Shown: in pieces, positions 9,476 to 19,675 of the stretch
How positions within the stretch are numbered: the stretch's first letter is position 1
How the letters are laid out: each line of letters begins with the position of its first letter
From: Fragilariopsis cylindrus CCMP1102
Lineage: Eukaryota > Bacillariophyta > Bacillariophyceae > Bacillariales > Bacillariaceae
NCBI GenBank assembly: GCA_900095095.1
Contig: FMBT01000586.1
Coordinates: 1 to 42,541 of the forward strand
Direction: 5' to 3'
Length of the DNA: 42,541 bases
Notes under the pieces: generated by a model
The model's input: only the letters and a program-made list of their open reading frames with translations
Databases searched by the model: none
What the model was told of the DNA's origin: nothing
Translations under genes and position numbers: made by a program

Positions 9476-12400
9476 TCAACCGACCAACCGCTGACGACGA
9501 CATTTATACCAATCCATAATTAATTCAATTACCATATTATTCATATCATTTTGTCTTGGACAAAATTTAACTTGTGTCCGTGCATTTCGACGTTTAATAT
9601 AATCTTTTGGTATGATTCTTTCCCATGGCATTAATTCCTTTAATGATGGATTACGACTATATCTTATTTGTTTATGAAGTCTTTTCAATTTTTTATTATA
9701 AGCATCCAGAGGATCATCATTATCAGTATTGTCTTTGTTTCTATCAAAGTCTTGGTTGTTACTTTTACTTTTACTTCCATCTGTTTCTGTTATATTTATT
9801 TTGGTGATTCCATCATCGTAGTATACATAGGAATGACGTATACCTGATTGTACTGCTAATGAACCAAAGTAATAGGGTATTGCATAATTCTTTGGAAATA
9901 ATTCCATTATGTGTTTGCAGGAATTTTTTCGTGTTTGTTCTTGTTCTTGTTGTTGTTTCCCATCATAATCAGAGTTTGATTTCAGTAGTGACGATGAACT
10001 GGAACTGGAACTGGACGAAGACATAAAAATTAATCCTGTTAATTGTGCACCATGTGGTGAAATTAATATATCAGTATTACGAAAAAATTGTATTTGTTCT
10101 TCAAATGTTTTACCTTCAAAGAATGTAACTTGTACAGTACTGTTCTTCTCGTTGCTGTTCTCGTCGTCTGTGGTATTAGTATGATTATTGGTATTGTTAT
10201 TACTGCTATTATTATTGTGATTGTTATTGTTATTATAAAAGACATAACTAATTTTGGATAATTGATATGCTAATTCTTTCCAATTTAATATAGTACGTCC
10301 ACTAGTATATGAATCCTTTCGATTCAGTATGCCAACTCTTGGTGGACGAAGATAATGATCATTGTCTTCGTTGTTGTGATTGCTCTTTTTTTTCTTGTTG
10401 TTGCCATTGTCATTGCCATCTATATTATCGACTTCGACTTCGACTTCGACTTCGTCGACAGTGGCAGTGGTAGCAGGACCATAATAAACACCTTTCTGTT
10501 GTTGTTGTTCTTGTTGTTCTACTTCTTCTCCTTTACTATCAGCATTTTCATTCATCATCGATGACGTCCTCATTAGTCTTCTCCTACTTTGAACCATACT
10601 GGTATTCGTTGTCTGCAATGATGATGAGCTAGTATTAGCCGCCACCAAAGTCGACGTCAGTACAGGTACTGTCACTTTAAATGTTTCACCTGGAAAGCAG
10701 GCCTTTGGTACCTTCACTCGTAATTTTTGACCTGGATTGTGTGGGTTACTGTTGTTGTTATTGATTCGAAAACATATAATAATGAAAGTGAAGTGAGGTA
10801 ACAAGTTGCATGCATCAACAAAACAAAAAGAGAAAGCTTATCAGAATTAAAAAACAATAAAAAGGATCAATGAACACAAACATATATTGTGTCTATATAC
10901 AGGACTACTTACGTAAATGTGATAGCATCACCTGTTTTTTTGTGTTTGGGACATTTCAAGGCAACCTTACGCTTTGTTGTGATTGTCGTCGTCGGCGGCA
11001 ATTCTTCAGATATCCCAGCGGCCGTCTTCGATATTATATTATTTGTTTTTTCCGTCGAAGAATACGGTGGCAATTTTGATTGTAACAATAAATTTTTCAC
11101 ATAATTCGTTTGTATAGTAACTTTATCATTCCGTTGTTTCTCTAAAGCATCTTCTTCTATCTTCATCTTCAAAAACTTTTGTAGATTCACTTTATCATTC
11201 CGTTCTTTCTCTAAAGCCTCTTTTTCTATCTTCTTCTTTTTAAGTTGTTGTAATGATAATAAATAATTATCCATTAATATATTCCATTCCTGATTATATA
11301 ACATTAAGAATCCATTTTCACCTAATGATCTATAGGTTCTTATTGTTTGATTTATATGATAATATTTGGATGCTGGTAGCATTTTATTCGTACTACTAGT
11401 AGAATTATTGTTCACAGCAATAATACTATTTATACTACTACTACTACTACTACTAGTTATAGTACCACCATAATATTCATTTGTGGACATGACACTAACA
11501 TTTAATGATGTTGATGTTGTTAATAATTCATATATACCTTTTAAAAAAGGATTCTTTTGAAATCCTTTCTTCATTAAATATTCACCTTGTGCTTCTTCAT
11601 ATAATAATATTGGTTTAAAATAAAAATAAGTACTACTACCGGTACTACCAGAAGAAGTTGAATTTGAATTTGTTGTTGTTGTTGCTGAACTTCTATAATA
11701 ATATTTACCTGCATTGGAATTACATTCGATCCAATAATCAAAACATTTTAATAATTCTTCCATAGCATGAACAAAATGTTGTAATAATTGTGATTTCATC
11801 GATGGTCGAATTTGACAGACTGCAGCAGAATATAGTTGTGGTTGCGATCGATAACGATTTTTATTGAATGTTGTATTAGGATTATCCGGATTCGGATCAT
11901 CCGATGAGATATTATCCGGATTATTTGATATTGGTGATGAGGAGGATGGTGGTAAGAAATCCACTTTGGACGATTGATGTAATTCATTATAATTAGCATT
12001 CACATAATCAAAACGTCGTGCAGCAGGAAATCCTAACCCACCATCATTCTTATTATCATCCACAAACCTATTAGCATCATCATCATTCTTATCATTATAA
12101 TAATCATAAGATTTCATTAATTTTGGTATTTCATTTAATTGATTACCACGGAATGGCTGATAATTACAAAGTTTTGTATTCGATTTCATACTTTTTTTGG
12201 TGATTATTTCATCATTATACACGAAAGAAATGTGTCTTAATATCTCTTTTTGGTCAACGATAACAGGGACACGTAATTGTAATTGAATCGATGTGGTATT
12301 ATTGTTACTGTTATTATTGTTCATAGTATCATTTTTATTAAAAATAGAAATCAATTTAAATGTTTCTGGTATTAATACTTCTTTTACTTTTCTTCTTTGT

Positions 12401-13182
12401 TTTGCATAATCCAGAAATTTATCTTTTTGATCCAATCGCTGCTGCTGTTGTAAATTCTGTTGTTGTTTCAGACTACTCAGACGTTGTTGTTGTTGTTGTT
12501 GTTGTGTTTGAGTATTAGTAGATGGTTTATCATCAATCATAATAAGACTGTGCATTTGTGTTGCTTGTCGATGCAATGCAATGACAGTTAGTATACAAAT
12601 CACCAATAGAATCAAAAATGTTCGTACTATGACACCCATTTTTTTTTTCTTTCTATAAATAATAGTATGTTTCTGATTGCCATTGTGTCCATTATTGTGT
12701 CCATTATTGTGTCCATTATGATCCTGATGGTGTTGTTTATCAGAAGAAGTAGAAGAATGATGATGAGAACTACGATGACTTAAATTTGCTGCTGTCGTCA
12801 TTATTGATTTCGTTGTTGTCATTTTTGTATTTGTTGATGGACGTGTATTAGTACCTCTGCTACCACCAGGGTCTAGACGACGACTTGGACTTGGACTACT
12901 ACTACGGCTGTTATTGTGATTATGATTATGATTACTATGATAAATTGGAATAGTAATAGCACTACTTCTTGGACTTAATTTCGGACTACTACTCGTCGAT
13001 GGGATTCTATTGTTATTGTTATTGTTATTGTTATAACTTCTACTACTACTGGTACTACTACTAGCCGTTGACATCGGACTTGGACTTATTAGTATTGGAC
13101 TTTCATTAGGACATTTCACAGCATCATTGTTGTTATCACTACTGTCATTAGTAGTCAATGCTATTCTTCTTCTTGTCGACAT
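9476..13182 (-). CDS. GT61-family glycosyltransferase, type II membrane protein, two exons
   Basis: Exon 1 (13182-10913) ends at the donor AC|GTAAGT. Exon 2 begins at 10748 after AACAG and runs to the stop at 9476. The 164-bp intron keeps frame (phase 2), giving about 1180 residues. The cytosolic N-terminus is Ser/Asn/His-rich low complexity. A basic flank RKKKK leads into a membrane anchor at about residues 182-205 (MGVIVRTFLILLVICILTVI), typical of Golgi glycosyltransferases. The luminal part shows HFVHAMEELLKCFDYW (about 470) and KNPFLKGIYELL (about 540), and after an insert RVGILNR (about 893), ILISPHGAQLTGLIFM (about 983) and IMELFPKNY. These last motifs are the GT61 (DUF563/EOGT-like) signature. 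Between the two halves lies a duplicated charged helix (EALEKERNDKV, EDALEKQRNDKV) and a beta-type module GQKLRVKVPKACFPGETFKV. Donor sugar and acceptor cannot be told from the sequence. Confidence 0.85.
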
Positions 13183-13830
13183 TGTTTATTTCAAAAAAAA
13201 AAATCCTCAGCGCACAGCCAACAAACAAACAAACACGACCAACGCTTACCGCAAGCAAGCAAAGGAAAGGCGGGAGCGAGCGATGTGAGGATGATGATGT
13301 AGATGGCTGTGATGAGTTAATTATAATTGTGGATTGGATTGGCTGCTAGCTACAGTTCTTAGCATAATAAGAAGCAACAAAGAGAGAGGTGCTGGCATGC
13401 TGGTGTGTTTCGGATTCTCAATCAATCGTTGTTTGTATCATAAAAAATATATAATTTTACGTTTTCAATTTATTATTACGTTTCATCGATGCTGTGCGCG
13501 TGAACAAACGAAACTCCGTTTTGTGCGTTTTGGGGGAAATGAGGAGGTATGTATTGAGATTATCAAAAAGCTTCAAATTAGTACGGTATTCCCCTGATTG
13601 TTACATACTGTCCTACGCGCGTACAGGCAACACACATTACTTTTCTATTTGAGGGTTTTCCTGGCAACACGTGTCAACTTCTAGTTTCGGGGCAATTCGC
13701 TAGAAGGTGTGTTTTTAATTAACTAACTTTCAAATCCCTACACTAGAAGACGAATAGTTTTTATAATTAACTATCCCCGAAAAGTAGCATAGAAAGGTCC
13801 CCCAAATGCACAAAATTCGTACCCCAAACA
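13183..13830. other. Intergenic upstream of GT61 gene, CpG-normal
   Basis: The promoter side of the GT61-like gene. It has frequent CpG (for example CGACGC, GCGCGT at 13497 and 13616), in contrast with the adjacent island. No ORF is convincing. Confidence 0.5.
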
Positions 13831-13929
13831 TTTTACTAGTATTTGTTAGTGTAGTATATAATAACAACTTTAGCATCAAGTATATACACCTGAAAGTCAT
13901 TTTTTTAGAAAATCAACCTATCAAGTTTA

Positions 13930-15230
13930 CAATTGACCTATTGGATGGAGAACTGTTATATTCCTTGGTCTTGTAAGCCTACTGGTATCTCACAATGTAG
14001 GCTCACACACAGCACACATTTTAGGGATTTAAAATGTATGTATACATACACACAACAAAATATCTCATTTGAAAGAGTTACAGAGGACAACACTGGATGG
14101 GTCGGGGGCACTAGCATCCAAATGGTGTACTAGAACATTATGTTACCCTCCTACCACTTTTTCATTCCTGCGGTTGAAGAGTAATTTTGATTTCGCTGTT
14201 TGAGGTATGCACACAAATAACCATATTTTCCAGCAAAAGCAAAATGCACCAAGAAATCTCTTATTCGAAATGGTTGCAACTGAGAACTTTCTTTTGGTTG
14301 GGTGCAGCAGCCTCTACATAGTGTATGAGAACTTTTTGTTACCCTCCTAGAACTTTTTCATTCCTGCGGTTGAAGAGAAAACTTGATTTTGCTGTTGGAG
14401 GTATGCACACAAATAGTCATATTTTTGAGCAAAATGCACCACAAAAATTCTTATTCAGAATGGTTGCAACAGAGAACTTTCTTTTGGTTGGGCACAGCAG
14501 CCTCCACATAGTGTATTGGAACATTGTGTCAACCTCCCACCACTTTTTTGTTCCTTCAGTTGAAGAGAAAAGTTGATTTCGCTGTTGGAGGTATGCACAC
14601 AAATATAACCAGCAAAATGCACCACAAAAATTCTTATCCAGAATGGTTGCAACAGAGAACTTTCTTTCGGTTGGGCACAGCAGCCTCCACATAGTGTAAT
14701 GGAACATTGTGTCACAAGTTGAATAAGTAGCACACAATATCATGATGGAGAATTTGTTTTGCTGTTGTGGTGAACCACATCTGCCAGGTCAGGTGCACCA
14801 GCATTCACATAGTGTACTAGAATATTGTGTTTGCCTCCTACCACTTTTCTGTTCCTCTGGTTGAGGAATAAAATTCGTTTCACTGCTGTTGCACCCACAA
14901 AAAACAATAAGATGATTCTTGATCAGAAATGAACACAAAATATCCTAGTTGAAAGGATTGCAGACAATAATACCAGCTGGGCTGGGTGCACTAACATTCA
15001 CATAGTGTACTATAGAACATTATGTTTGCCTCCTACTACTACCTACTACTTGATGGCAGGCACACAAACAACATAATTTTGGATCAGAAATAATGAACAA
15101 CACAATTTCTTAATTTAAACAGTTACAGAGGACAACACCAGATGGGTCTGGTGCACAAACATCCACATAGTGTACATAGTGTACAAGAACATTGTGTTTG
15201 CCTCCTACCATCCCTGGTGGTTCACGATCA
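13930..15230. repeat. Degenerate tandem array, ~190-bp period, at least seven units
   Basis: The marker ACATAGTGTA (or its variant GGTGTACTAGAAC) falls near 14124, 14316, 14506, 14689, 14807, 15000 and 15165. Units share CAACAGAGAAC or ACAGAGGACAAC, GGTTGGG(C/T)(A/G)CAGCAGCCTC, (A/G)GAACATT(A/G)TG, CCTCC(T/C)ACCACTTTTT, GTTGAAGAG and GGTATGCACACAAAT blocks. Units 2-4 are the most similar; one is truncated (118 bp). ORFs crossing it on either strand simply repeat the unit and are not genes. CpG is rare throughout. Confidence 0.85.
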
Positions 15231-16390
15231 CCTAACTAAAGTAATTCTAATTGGTATCATTTTTATCCCACAAATTCTCCAATTCAATAGGATGAATAAC
15301 TTCTCCCTAGGTTCTAGAACCAGCATGGTGCACCAAAATACCACCCAGTCATCCATCCCATATCCATAGGGGATGAACCAAGGGTCATGATTCCTCATAC
15401 TTACCTTATTCTTGCCTCCAGAACACATACATTGTATTTTTGCCAACATGTCATATTTCCATGCCCAAAAGTATCATTCGGAAATAGGCTGCCACAACAT
15501 CAAAAATAGGAGTTGGACCATGGTTTGAACACCCAGATACCTGCCATATATGCCTATAGTCAAAATATACCAACAGTACTAGGAGCATTTGCCATATTGG
15601 TGGTGTGGTGTGGTGGGGAATAATAGAATAGACATAAAATAGTCCCAAAATGCACACATTGCAAAAATATTTGAGGTGCTACTGCGCCTATACCAGGTAT
15701 GCTGTGTCCCAAATAAAATAGCTAGGCATCAACCTAAACAATATAAAGGTTCTGGATTATATCATTGCTTTAGGTAACCATCCATATATTTGGGGAATCA
15801 CAGGTCAAAACTAACTGCTATTAAAACACACAAGGTCGTGATGCACCATCAATACAGACCTAATAACCCTGGAAGATTGTATGTAGCTCAACATTATACC
15901 TATAGGTACAAGGTACAACTATTGCTTAGGGCTGTAGGGAGGTTAGGAAGGTGTCAATGTGTGCTAAGCCCCCAAAAGAGTCATTTAGGCCCCAAAACAG
16001 GTTTTCCCCCTTCAGCATGGTCCTGCCCATAGCTTGCCAAGTTTATCTTTTCCTTGTTGTATATGGTCAACTCAATGTGCTTACTTTGGGATAATTCTTC
16101 CTTCTGAGTGTGTACTAGGTCACATACCCTCCCCAAATGGGCCATTTTCCCATGTCCTAGGCTGCATCACACCCTTTACCACCTTCCAGTGTGAAGAGCA
16201 TATACCTAGCGCCCCAAAGTCCGGTCCAGGTATCCACCCTATGCATATTAAGCTCAAATTATACCATCTGATTGGGACTTTATACATGCTAGGATGGGTT
16301 AGAATGCCAGAAAGTGGATTGGTACAGGTAGCAAGTACCACAGGCCATGATTTAGTTTTTTCACATTATCTAAAATAAAACTAAATAAGT
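15231..16390. other. Gene-free, strongly CpG-depleted segment
   Basis: By my own reading, 15241-16380 contains about five CpG dinucleotides, while CpA and TpG are common and C+G content is not low. No domain-bearing ORF exists on either strand; open frames of up to 114 codons here have no recognisable similarity. It may be an old, methylated and deaminated mobile element or satellite flank. No terminal repeats or protein remnants were recognised. Confidence 0.7.
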
Positions 16391-16802
16391 ACAGGTCTGT
16401 CCTTTGACTAGAAGTTAAAAGTACGGTGGTATGTCGATGATTACCAGCAGCATTTATGACGATCGGCATTATAATATCAAGAACTCCGATATGGATCTAG
16501 GTACAATGGAAGCCTAACTATAATATTCGAAAACTGTCTTAAAATATTGTCTTATTGGCATACTTAAATTAATTAAACTATATACACATATATGATCACC
16601 TAAAATATCTCTCATCTATACAACTCGCAAGGATTCATCAGTGGGATAGAAGTCGTTGTATTCATTCAAAGTTACATCTAGTGTTGTTATTATTATTAGT
16701 TCACCTCATCAGTCAAAAGGCATCCACAATGAGAGTTAGCACCATATTGGCTTTGTCCTTCTTCCCATTTTATTTTTATTTTTTTAGAAGCATTATTCGC
16801 GC

Positions 16803-17861
16803 TTACATAGTGGTGTATCCAACAATAACGATAGCAATTGTCGTCATCAAAGACGACGATGACGCACTAATACCAGTGTAACTACCACCAGATCCAGATT
16901 CAGTTGCAGCAGCATCAACCTTATCAGATAAAATAATAACATCACCATCATCTTTTTGTGGGAACTGCGGTGGTGATGGTTTGGTTGATCCTGGTGTTGT
17001 TGTACAACCATTTGAAGAATCAACTTCACCACATTGATCCCCACAACCTGAGTCGTCCGGATTGTCGTTTGGGGAAAATGTCGTCTCTTCCCAATCACCA
17101 TATGGGAAGAAACAAGTTGGGTACCAACAATATTTGTCTTCGTTGTTTAGTTTAAAACAGAAGTTTAGATTATTTGGTGGCTCGGTGGGTGGTCCGGTTG
17201 ATTCTGGTGCTGGACCTGGTGTTGGACCTGGTGTTGGATCTGGTGTTGGATCTGGTGTTGGATCTGGTGTTGGATCTGGTGCTGGTGCACCATTTGAAGA
17301 TTGAACATCGTTACATTGCGAACCACAACCAGAGTCGTCCGGATTGTCATTTTGGAAAAATGTCGTCTCATCCCAATCACCAATCGGAAATGAATAAGTT
17401 GGGTACCAACAATATGCGTCTTCATTTCTTAATTTAAAACAGTAGTCTACACTACACCTAGGATCATTCTCATCAACATTATTGTCATCACAGGTAAAAG
17501 TACCACCATCTGAAGCTGCAAATTGAGTACACTTTCCACCACAATCAGACAAGTCTGTCTGCTCTTCCCAATCACCAGATGGGCGAGAATCCGCCGTTGT
17601 GTACCAACAATATTTGTCTTCGTTCCTTAATTTAAAACAGTAGTCTACATTTTGGTCGTAAATATTACGTTCTTGACCATCTGCCAGAGTCATAATGGTT
17701 GCCAAAAGGAAGAAAACAGCTTTTACAGTAGTAGTAGCAATGCTATGTTTGTGAATAATAACAAGACCCTTCTTCTCATTACTGCTTTCATCCTTGCGCA
17801 TAATAATACTGCCATCGTCCGACGATCCATATTGGTTTTCGTTTGCTGTATTTGCCACCAT
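16803..17861 (-). CDS. Cys/Trp-rich repeat protein A, secreted or anchored; unassigned domain
   Basis: A 352-codon intronless ORF. The cytosol-like N-terminus (about 40 residues) precedes a hydrophobic segment at about 44-60 (TTVKAVFFLLATIMTLADG), a signal peptide or anchor. Three copies of one module follow, near residues 73, 139 and 233: DYCFKLRNEDKYCWY, then a GDWEE motif about 8-12 residues on, then (S/D)xCGxxC. After the first copy comes TQFAASDGGTFTCDD, and DPRC follows. Copies 2 and 3 are separated by a (TPDP)n/(PGPT)n linker. A Ser-rich region and a short hydrophobic C-terminus (TIAIVIVGYTTM) could be a GPI signal. Each module has at least four Cys, so disulfides are likely in an extracellular setting. 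I cannot match this module to a named family. A paralog lies directly upstream in the same orientation. Confidence 0.8.
   Translation of the reverse strand: MVANTANENQYGSSDDGSIIMRKDESSNEKKGLVIIHKHSIATTTVKAVFFLLATIMTLADGQERNIYDQNVDYCFKLRNEDKYCWYTTADSRPSGDWEEQTDLSDCGGKCTQFAASDGGTFTCDDNNVDENDPRCSVDYCFKLRNEDAYCWYPTYSFPIGDWDETTFFQNDNPDDSGCGSQCNDVQSSNGAPAPDPTPDPTPDPTPDPTPGPTPGPAPESTGPPTEPPNNLNFCFKLNNEDKYCWYPTCFFPYGDWEETTFSPNDNPDDSGCGDQCGEVDSSNGCTTTPGSTKPSPPQFPQKDDGDVIILSDKVDAAATESGSGGSYTGISASSSSLMTTIAIVIVGYTTM
17203..17290. repeat. 12-bp coding minisatellite encoding a Pro/Thr linker
   Basis: Units of GGTGTTGGATCT (with GGTGTTGGACCT variants) in the plus sense encode TPDP and TPGP repeats in protein A on the minus strand. 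Its paralog lacks this array, so it arose or was lost after the duplication. Confidence 0.9.
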
Positions 17862-17964
17862 TTTGTCGCTAATTGTTGAACCCGTCGACTTTTACAATTG
17901 TTACTACCTTTGATGAACTTATCTTATGATATATGTACTTCTAAAAGTTTTACTGGCATTATCT

Positions 17965-18045
17965 ATTTTTTTTGGTGGCACAGCACTCGACATTCGTGCG
18001 AAATCTTTTTTTTGGTGGCACAGCACTCGACATTTGTGTGAAATC
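17965..18045. repeat. Two-copy 40-bp tandem repeat upstream of gene A
   Basis: Both copies contain TTTGGTGGCACAGCACTCGA and then CATT(C/T)GTG(C/T)GAAATC. They differ mainly at two positions, both C in a CpG in the first copy and T in the second. A related GTGGCACTCGA block lies upstream of gene B near 19808. Confidence 0.9.
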
Positions 18046-18059
18046 TTTTTAAAATTTTG

Positions 18060-18568
18060 ATTAGCGAGCGTTGACATCGAATGAATCAATCAAGCTGATG
18101 GGAGCGTTGAAGTCGAAGCACAAAGTGCGAACTGCGAACCGCTGACACAAATACCGTATAAGGCCAAGTGATGAACACGAATACTGTTGAACACGAAGTT
18201 ACTGTTTACGAATCAAGCTTTCACCCTAAAACTCCCCAACGACTCATTTTTATCAAATTAACTATGGTAGTGACAAACTGCCTATCTTGAATACTGTATC
18301 ACTCTTCATTTCTTTCACTCGTTGACGTATTAGTGCGTATTATTATATAGGATATTTTTAACCTTCTTCAGGCGCGACAACATCTCAATAGCATACGGTA
18401 TTTACAATAATTCGGAAAAATAGCTTCGCGCGACTTTTTGTACAGCAGCTCACTTTATTTTGGAATTTTCGCTCAAAAAATGTAACTATTACCGTTATTA
18501 GAAGAGTGAGTGAGTCAGTCTTATTGCTATACTTAAATTGTTTAAACTATATACACATACATTATATA
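18060..18568. other. Spacer between paralogs A and B
   Basis: It holds the duplicated upstream region of A (to about 18420), a short unduplicated join, then the 3' flank of B from about 18515. No additional gene is seen. Confidence 0.6.
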
Positions 18569-19675
18569 TCAACCTCGAATGGATTCTCGTATCATCAATA
18601 TCAGTGGGATAGAAAGATATCGCATCATCATTACCAAAGACGACGACGAAGACGACGACGCACTAATACCAATGTAACTACCACCAGATCCAGATTCAGT
18701 TGCAGCATCAACCGTGCCAACTAAATTATTATCATTACCACCACTATTTTGTGGAAACCTCGGTGGTGTTGGTTTGGTTAACTCTGGTGTGGTACAACCA
18801 TTTGAAGAATCAACATCATAATCAAAATGACCTATACATTCAGTGTTACACCTAGGATCATTATCACCATAATCATCGTCATCACAGGTAAAAGCGCCAC
18901 CATTTGAAGCTGCAAATCGGGTACACATCAAACCACAACCAGAGTCGCCTGGATTGTTGCTTGGGGCAAATGTCGTCTCTTCCCAATCATCATATGTATA
19001 TGGGCGTGAATAAGTTGGGTACCAACAGTATTTGTCGTATTTCTTGTGTTTAAAACAGTAGTCTACATTACACCTAGGATCTTTATCACCAGAATTACTG
19101 TCATCACAGGTAAAAGTACCACCATTTGAAGCTGCAAATTGGGTACACTTCAAACCACAACCAGACGAGTCCGTCATCTCATTCCAATCACCAGATGGGC
19201 GAGAATAAGTTGTGTACCAACAATATTTGTCTTCGTTCCTTAGTTTAGAACAGTCTTCCCAATCACCAGATGGGCGAGCATCCGTTGTGTACCAACAATA
19301 TCTGTCTTCGTTCCTTAGTTTAAAACAGTTGTCTACATTTGGGTCGTAAATACTACGTTCTGGACCATCTGCAAGACCACGAATACTATTTTTATTGTTA
19401 TTATTAGTATGATCATTATTGCCACCCGGATAATATACAACTATCATCAGCATCATTATAATGGTAGCTATTACAGCAGCAGCAGCAGTAATGCTGTGTT
19501 TACGAATCTCATTTTTGTTGTTGTTTTCGTTCAAACTGTTGCCATCCTTGCGCGTAATAATAGTAATACTGCCATCATCAATGGCATTGCTAGCAGTATC
19601 GATAGTATTATACAAGGAGCTACCGTCCGACGATCCATATTCGTTTTCGTTTTCGTTTGCTGTTTTTGACACCAT
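18569..19675 (-). CDS. Cys/Trp-rich repeat protein B, paralog of A with altered C-terminus
   Basis: A 368-codon intronless ORF. Its N-terminus resembles protein A (MV(A/S)xTANEN, YGSSD, GSI(I/T)I, RKD) and carries a longer membrane span at about 61-82 (SITAAAAVIATIIMMLMIVV). The modules are CFKLRNEDRYCWY, a second copy starting CSKL (F to S) that follows after 25 residues as a 75-bp duplication, and a divergent one CFKHKKYDKYCWY with a YDDWEE motif. The linkers TQFAASNGGTFTCDD and TRFAASNGGAFTCDD occur with DPRCN. The Pro/Thr linker of A is absent. The C-terminus ends in a sequence homologous to A's 3' flank, not its coding region, so the hydrophobic tail of A is missing. The function is unknown; a cell-surface role is inferred from the span and cysteines. 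Confidence 0.8.
   Translation of the reverse strand: MVSKTANENENEYGSSDGSSLYNTIDTASNAIDDGSITIITRKDGNSLNENNNKNEIRKHSITAAAAVIATIIMMLMIVVYYPGGNNDHTNNNNKNSIRGLADGPERSIYDPNVDNCFKLRNEDRYCWYTTDARPSGDWEDCSKLRNEDKYCWYTTYSRPSGDWNEMTDSSGCGLKCTQFAASNGGTFTCDDSNSGDKDPRCNVDYCFKHKKYDKYCWYPTYSRPYTYDDWEETTFAPSNNPGDSGCGLMCTRFAASNGGAFTCDDDDYGDNDPRCNTECIGHFDYDVDSSNGCTTPELTKPTPPRFPQNSGGNDNNLVGTVDAATESGSGGSYIGISASSSSSSSLVMMMRYLSIPLILMIRESIRG

Noticed and set aside
10355-10564. Hydrophobic plus-strand ORF within the GT61 gene
   Set aside because: Antisense of Asn/Asp/Lys-rich coding sequence gives false hydrophobic runs.
14325-14743. Overlapping open frames on both strands with repeated peptides (for example MWRLLCPT twice)
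   Set aside because: They read through the ~190-bp tandem repeat in phase by chance; the peptide repeats are the DNA repeat, and there is no start, domain or codon signal.
16034-16378. 114-codon plus-strand ORF in the CpG-depleted island
   Set aside because: No domain and the segment's composition (no CpG, many stop-free TpG/CpA codons) makes chance ORFs likely.
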